From assembly GCA_963665545.2 (NCBI GenBank), contig CAXXKZ010000011.1:620001-684000 (forward strand): 64,000 bases of DNA. The letters run 5' to 3'. The position numbers were made by a program, and so were the translations under genes. This stretch comes from G963665545 sp963665545 (lineage in GTDB: Bacteria > Pseudomonadota > Gammaproteobacteria > Xanthomonadales > SZUA-36). Below the pieces are notes generated by a model. That model was not told where the DNA came from. It was given only the letters and a program-made list of their open reading frames with translations, and did not search any database. Below are positions 63,168-64,000 of this stretch, piece by piece; the first letter of the stretch is position 1, and each line of letters opens with the position of its first letter.

Positions 63168-64000
63168 ATTTTCTGCCTCTGATTGTCCGGATCATAAAAT
63201 GGCGTCGATACCGTTTGCGCCTGCACCCGTTGACCGTTGCCGACTTTAATTTCAAAGACCGTGTCAACTTTGGCCTGCTCTGGCAATACGTAAGCCAGGC
63301 CCACGACAGCCTCGAGAGCAGCCGATCGTGCCACCGATGTCACTCGTCCGGCAATCTCATTGCCCCGCATTACCAGGTGACATTCTTCGGGAATCACACC
63401 GGTTGCGTCCAGCAACCTGAAACCCACCAGCTTGCGCGACACCCCCATCGCCACCCGCTGGGCCAGTGCCGGCCCACCGACGAAATATCCCTTGTGCTGT
63501 TTTACGGCCCACTCCAGACCAGCCTCGGCTGGCATCGTCAGTCCATCGGTATCCTGGCCGACGATAATGTGGCCTTTTTCGAGTCGCAGGATACGCTGTG
63601 CCTCAACGCCCACTGGCGCGATGCCACAATCTCGACCGCAGGCCATCAATCGCTCCCACAGTGTCAATGCCTGGCACCAGGGCACATGCAGTTCAAAACC
63701 CATTTCGCCGACAAAACCCACCCGCATGGCAAGCGTTTCAATGCCCTCAACCACACCCTGCCGGGCAGCGAGGTAGGGGAAGGATGCCGCGGACCAGTCG
63801 ATGTCAGAATTCAGCTGTTCGATGATACGCCTGGCCTCCGGACCCGCGATGTTCATGGCGGCGTAGACCGAGGTCACATTGACCAGTTCCACATCCAGGC
63901 CCCACTCTGCATTACGGCGCAGCATGTTGCGGTACACGTCGTCGGCGCCGGTGGTGGTGGTAGTGATGTAGAAGCAGTCTGGCGCCAGGCGGCAAGCCAC
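63164..64000 (-). CDS. soxA: Sarcosine oxidase alpha-subunit C-terminal part, cut by window edge
   Basis: At least 278 residues, open to the right edge. The visible part is the GcvT-like tetrahydrofolate-binding domain: FYITTTTTGADDVYRNML, AAMNIAGPEARRIIEQL, FVGEMGFELHVPW, PVGVEAQRILRLEKGHIIVG and a C-terminal barrel domain. It normally transfers the sarcosine methyl group to folate as 5,10-methylene-THF. The N-terminal NAD/FAD domains lie outside the window. A dimethylglycine dehydrogenase-type protein is the alternative. Confidence 0.85.
   Translation of the reverse strand: MACRLAPDCFYITTTTTGADDVYRNMLRRNAEWGLDVELVNVTSVYAAMNIAGPEARRIIEQLNSDIDWSAASFPYLAARQGVVEGIETLAMRVGFVGEMGFELHVPWCQALTLWERLMACGRDCGIAPVGVEAQRILRLEKGHIIVGQDTDGLTMPAEAGLEWAVKQHKGYFVGGPALAQRVAMGVSRKLVGFRLLDATGVIPEECHLVMRGNEIAGRVTSVARSAALEAVVGLAYVLPEQAKVDTVFEIKVGNGQRVQAQTVSTPFYDPDNQRQKM

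Noticed and set aside
1..64000. CRISPR arrays, tRNA or rRNA genes
   Set aside because: No regularly spaced repeats of CRISPR type and no recognisable tRNA or rRNA sequence were seen on either strand.

Overview
This 64 kb window looks like an uncultured, probably aquatic gammaproteobacterium. The assignment rests on a DbpA helicase next to a YehS (DUF1456) gene, a YjcH-ActP pair, and the gene style overall; it is an inference, and no rRNA or tRNA is present to test it. Most of the sequence is moderately GC-rich. One short insert near 8.1-8.5 kb is visibly AT-richer.

Layout. 1-16 kb: acyl-CoA synthetases, a sulfite-exporter-like protein, a GFA protein, an agmatinase-family enzyme, yjcH-actP, a fused indolepyruvate ferredoxin oxidoreductase with a MarR gene, and a reductive dehalogenase homologue translationally coupled to a second MarR gene. 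Many of these are broken. 16.4-21.4 kb: a divergent, tightly overlapping operon cobS-cobT-(HAD/enoyl-CoA hydratase fusion); a duplicated palindrome lies between it and the dehalogenase. 21.4-38.4 kb: mostly secreted or envelope proteins and hydrolases (MBL-fold, barrel, FKBP, M20, amidase, beta-lactamase-like), dbpA, two glycosyltransferases, and a receptor-L-domain gene split by an IS256-family element. 38.6-53.4 kb: an undamaged catabolic cluster consisting of a thiolase and, divergent from it, acyl-CoA ligase, hyuA, hyuB, acyl-CoA dehydrogenase, a two-part B12 mutase, a three-subunit molybdenum hydroxylase and a class III CoA-transferase. 53.4-64 kb: GNATs, an Rrf2-like regulator with a second dehalogenase/QueG-type Fe-S protein, a thioesterase, a small glycan module (methyltransferase, GT2, YdjC deacetylase, DUF6311-like GT-C), a lipoprotein beta-lactamase homologue, and soxG-soxA running off the right edge.

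Three themes stand out. First, cobalamin: aerobic cobaltochelatase subunits, one or two corrinoid/Fe-S dehalogenase homologues and a B12-dependent mutase share the window. Second, a candidate undescribed pathway: the 38.6-53.4 kb cluster combines Mo-hydroxylation, ATP-dependent hydantoinase/carboxylase chemistry, CoA activation, dehydrogenation, carbon-skeleton mutation and thiolysis in one arrangement. Third, decay: about ten single-base or nonsense lesions, plus an internal deletion, a partial duplication with insertion, and an IS insertion, hit genes outside that cluster, while its eleven genes are clean. Whether the small lesions are real or assembly errors cannot be settled from sequence alone.
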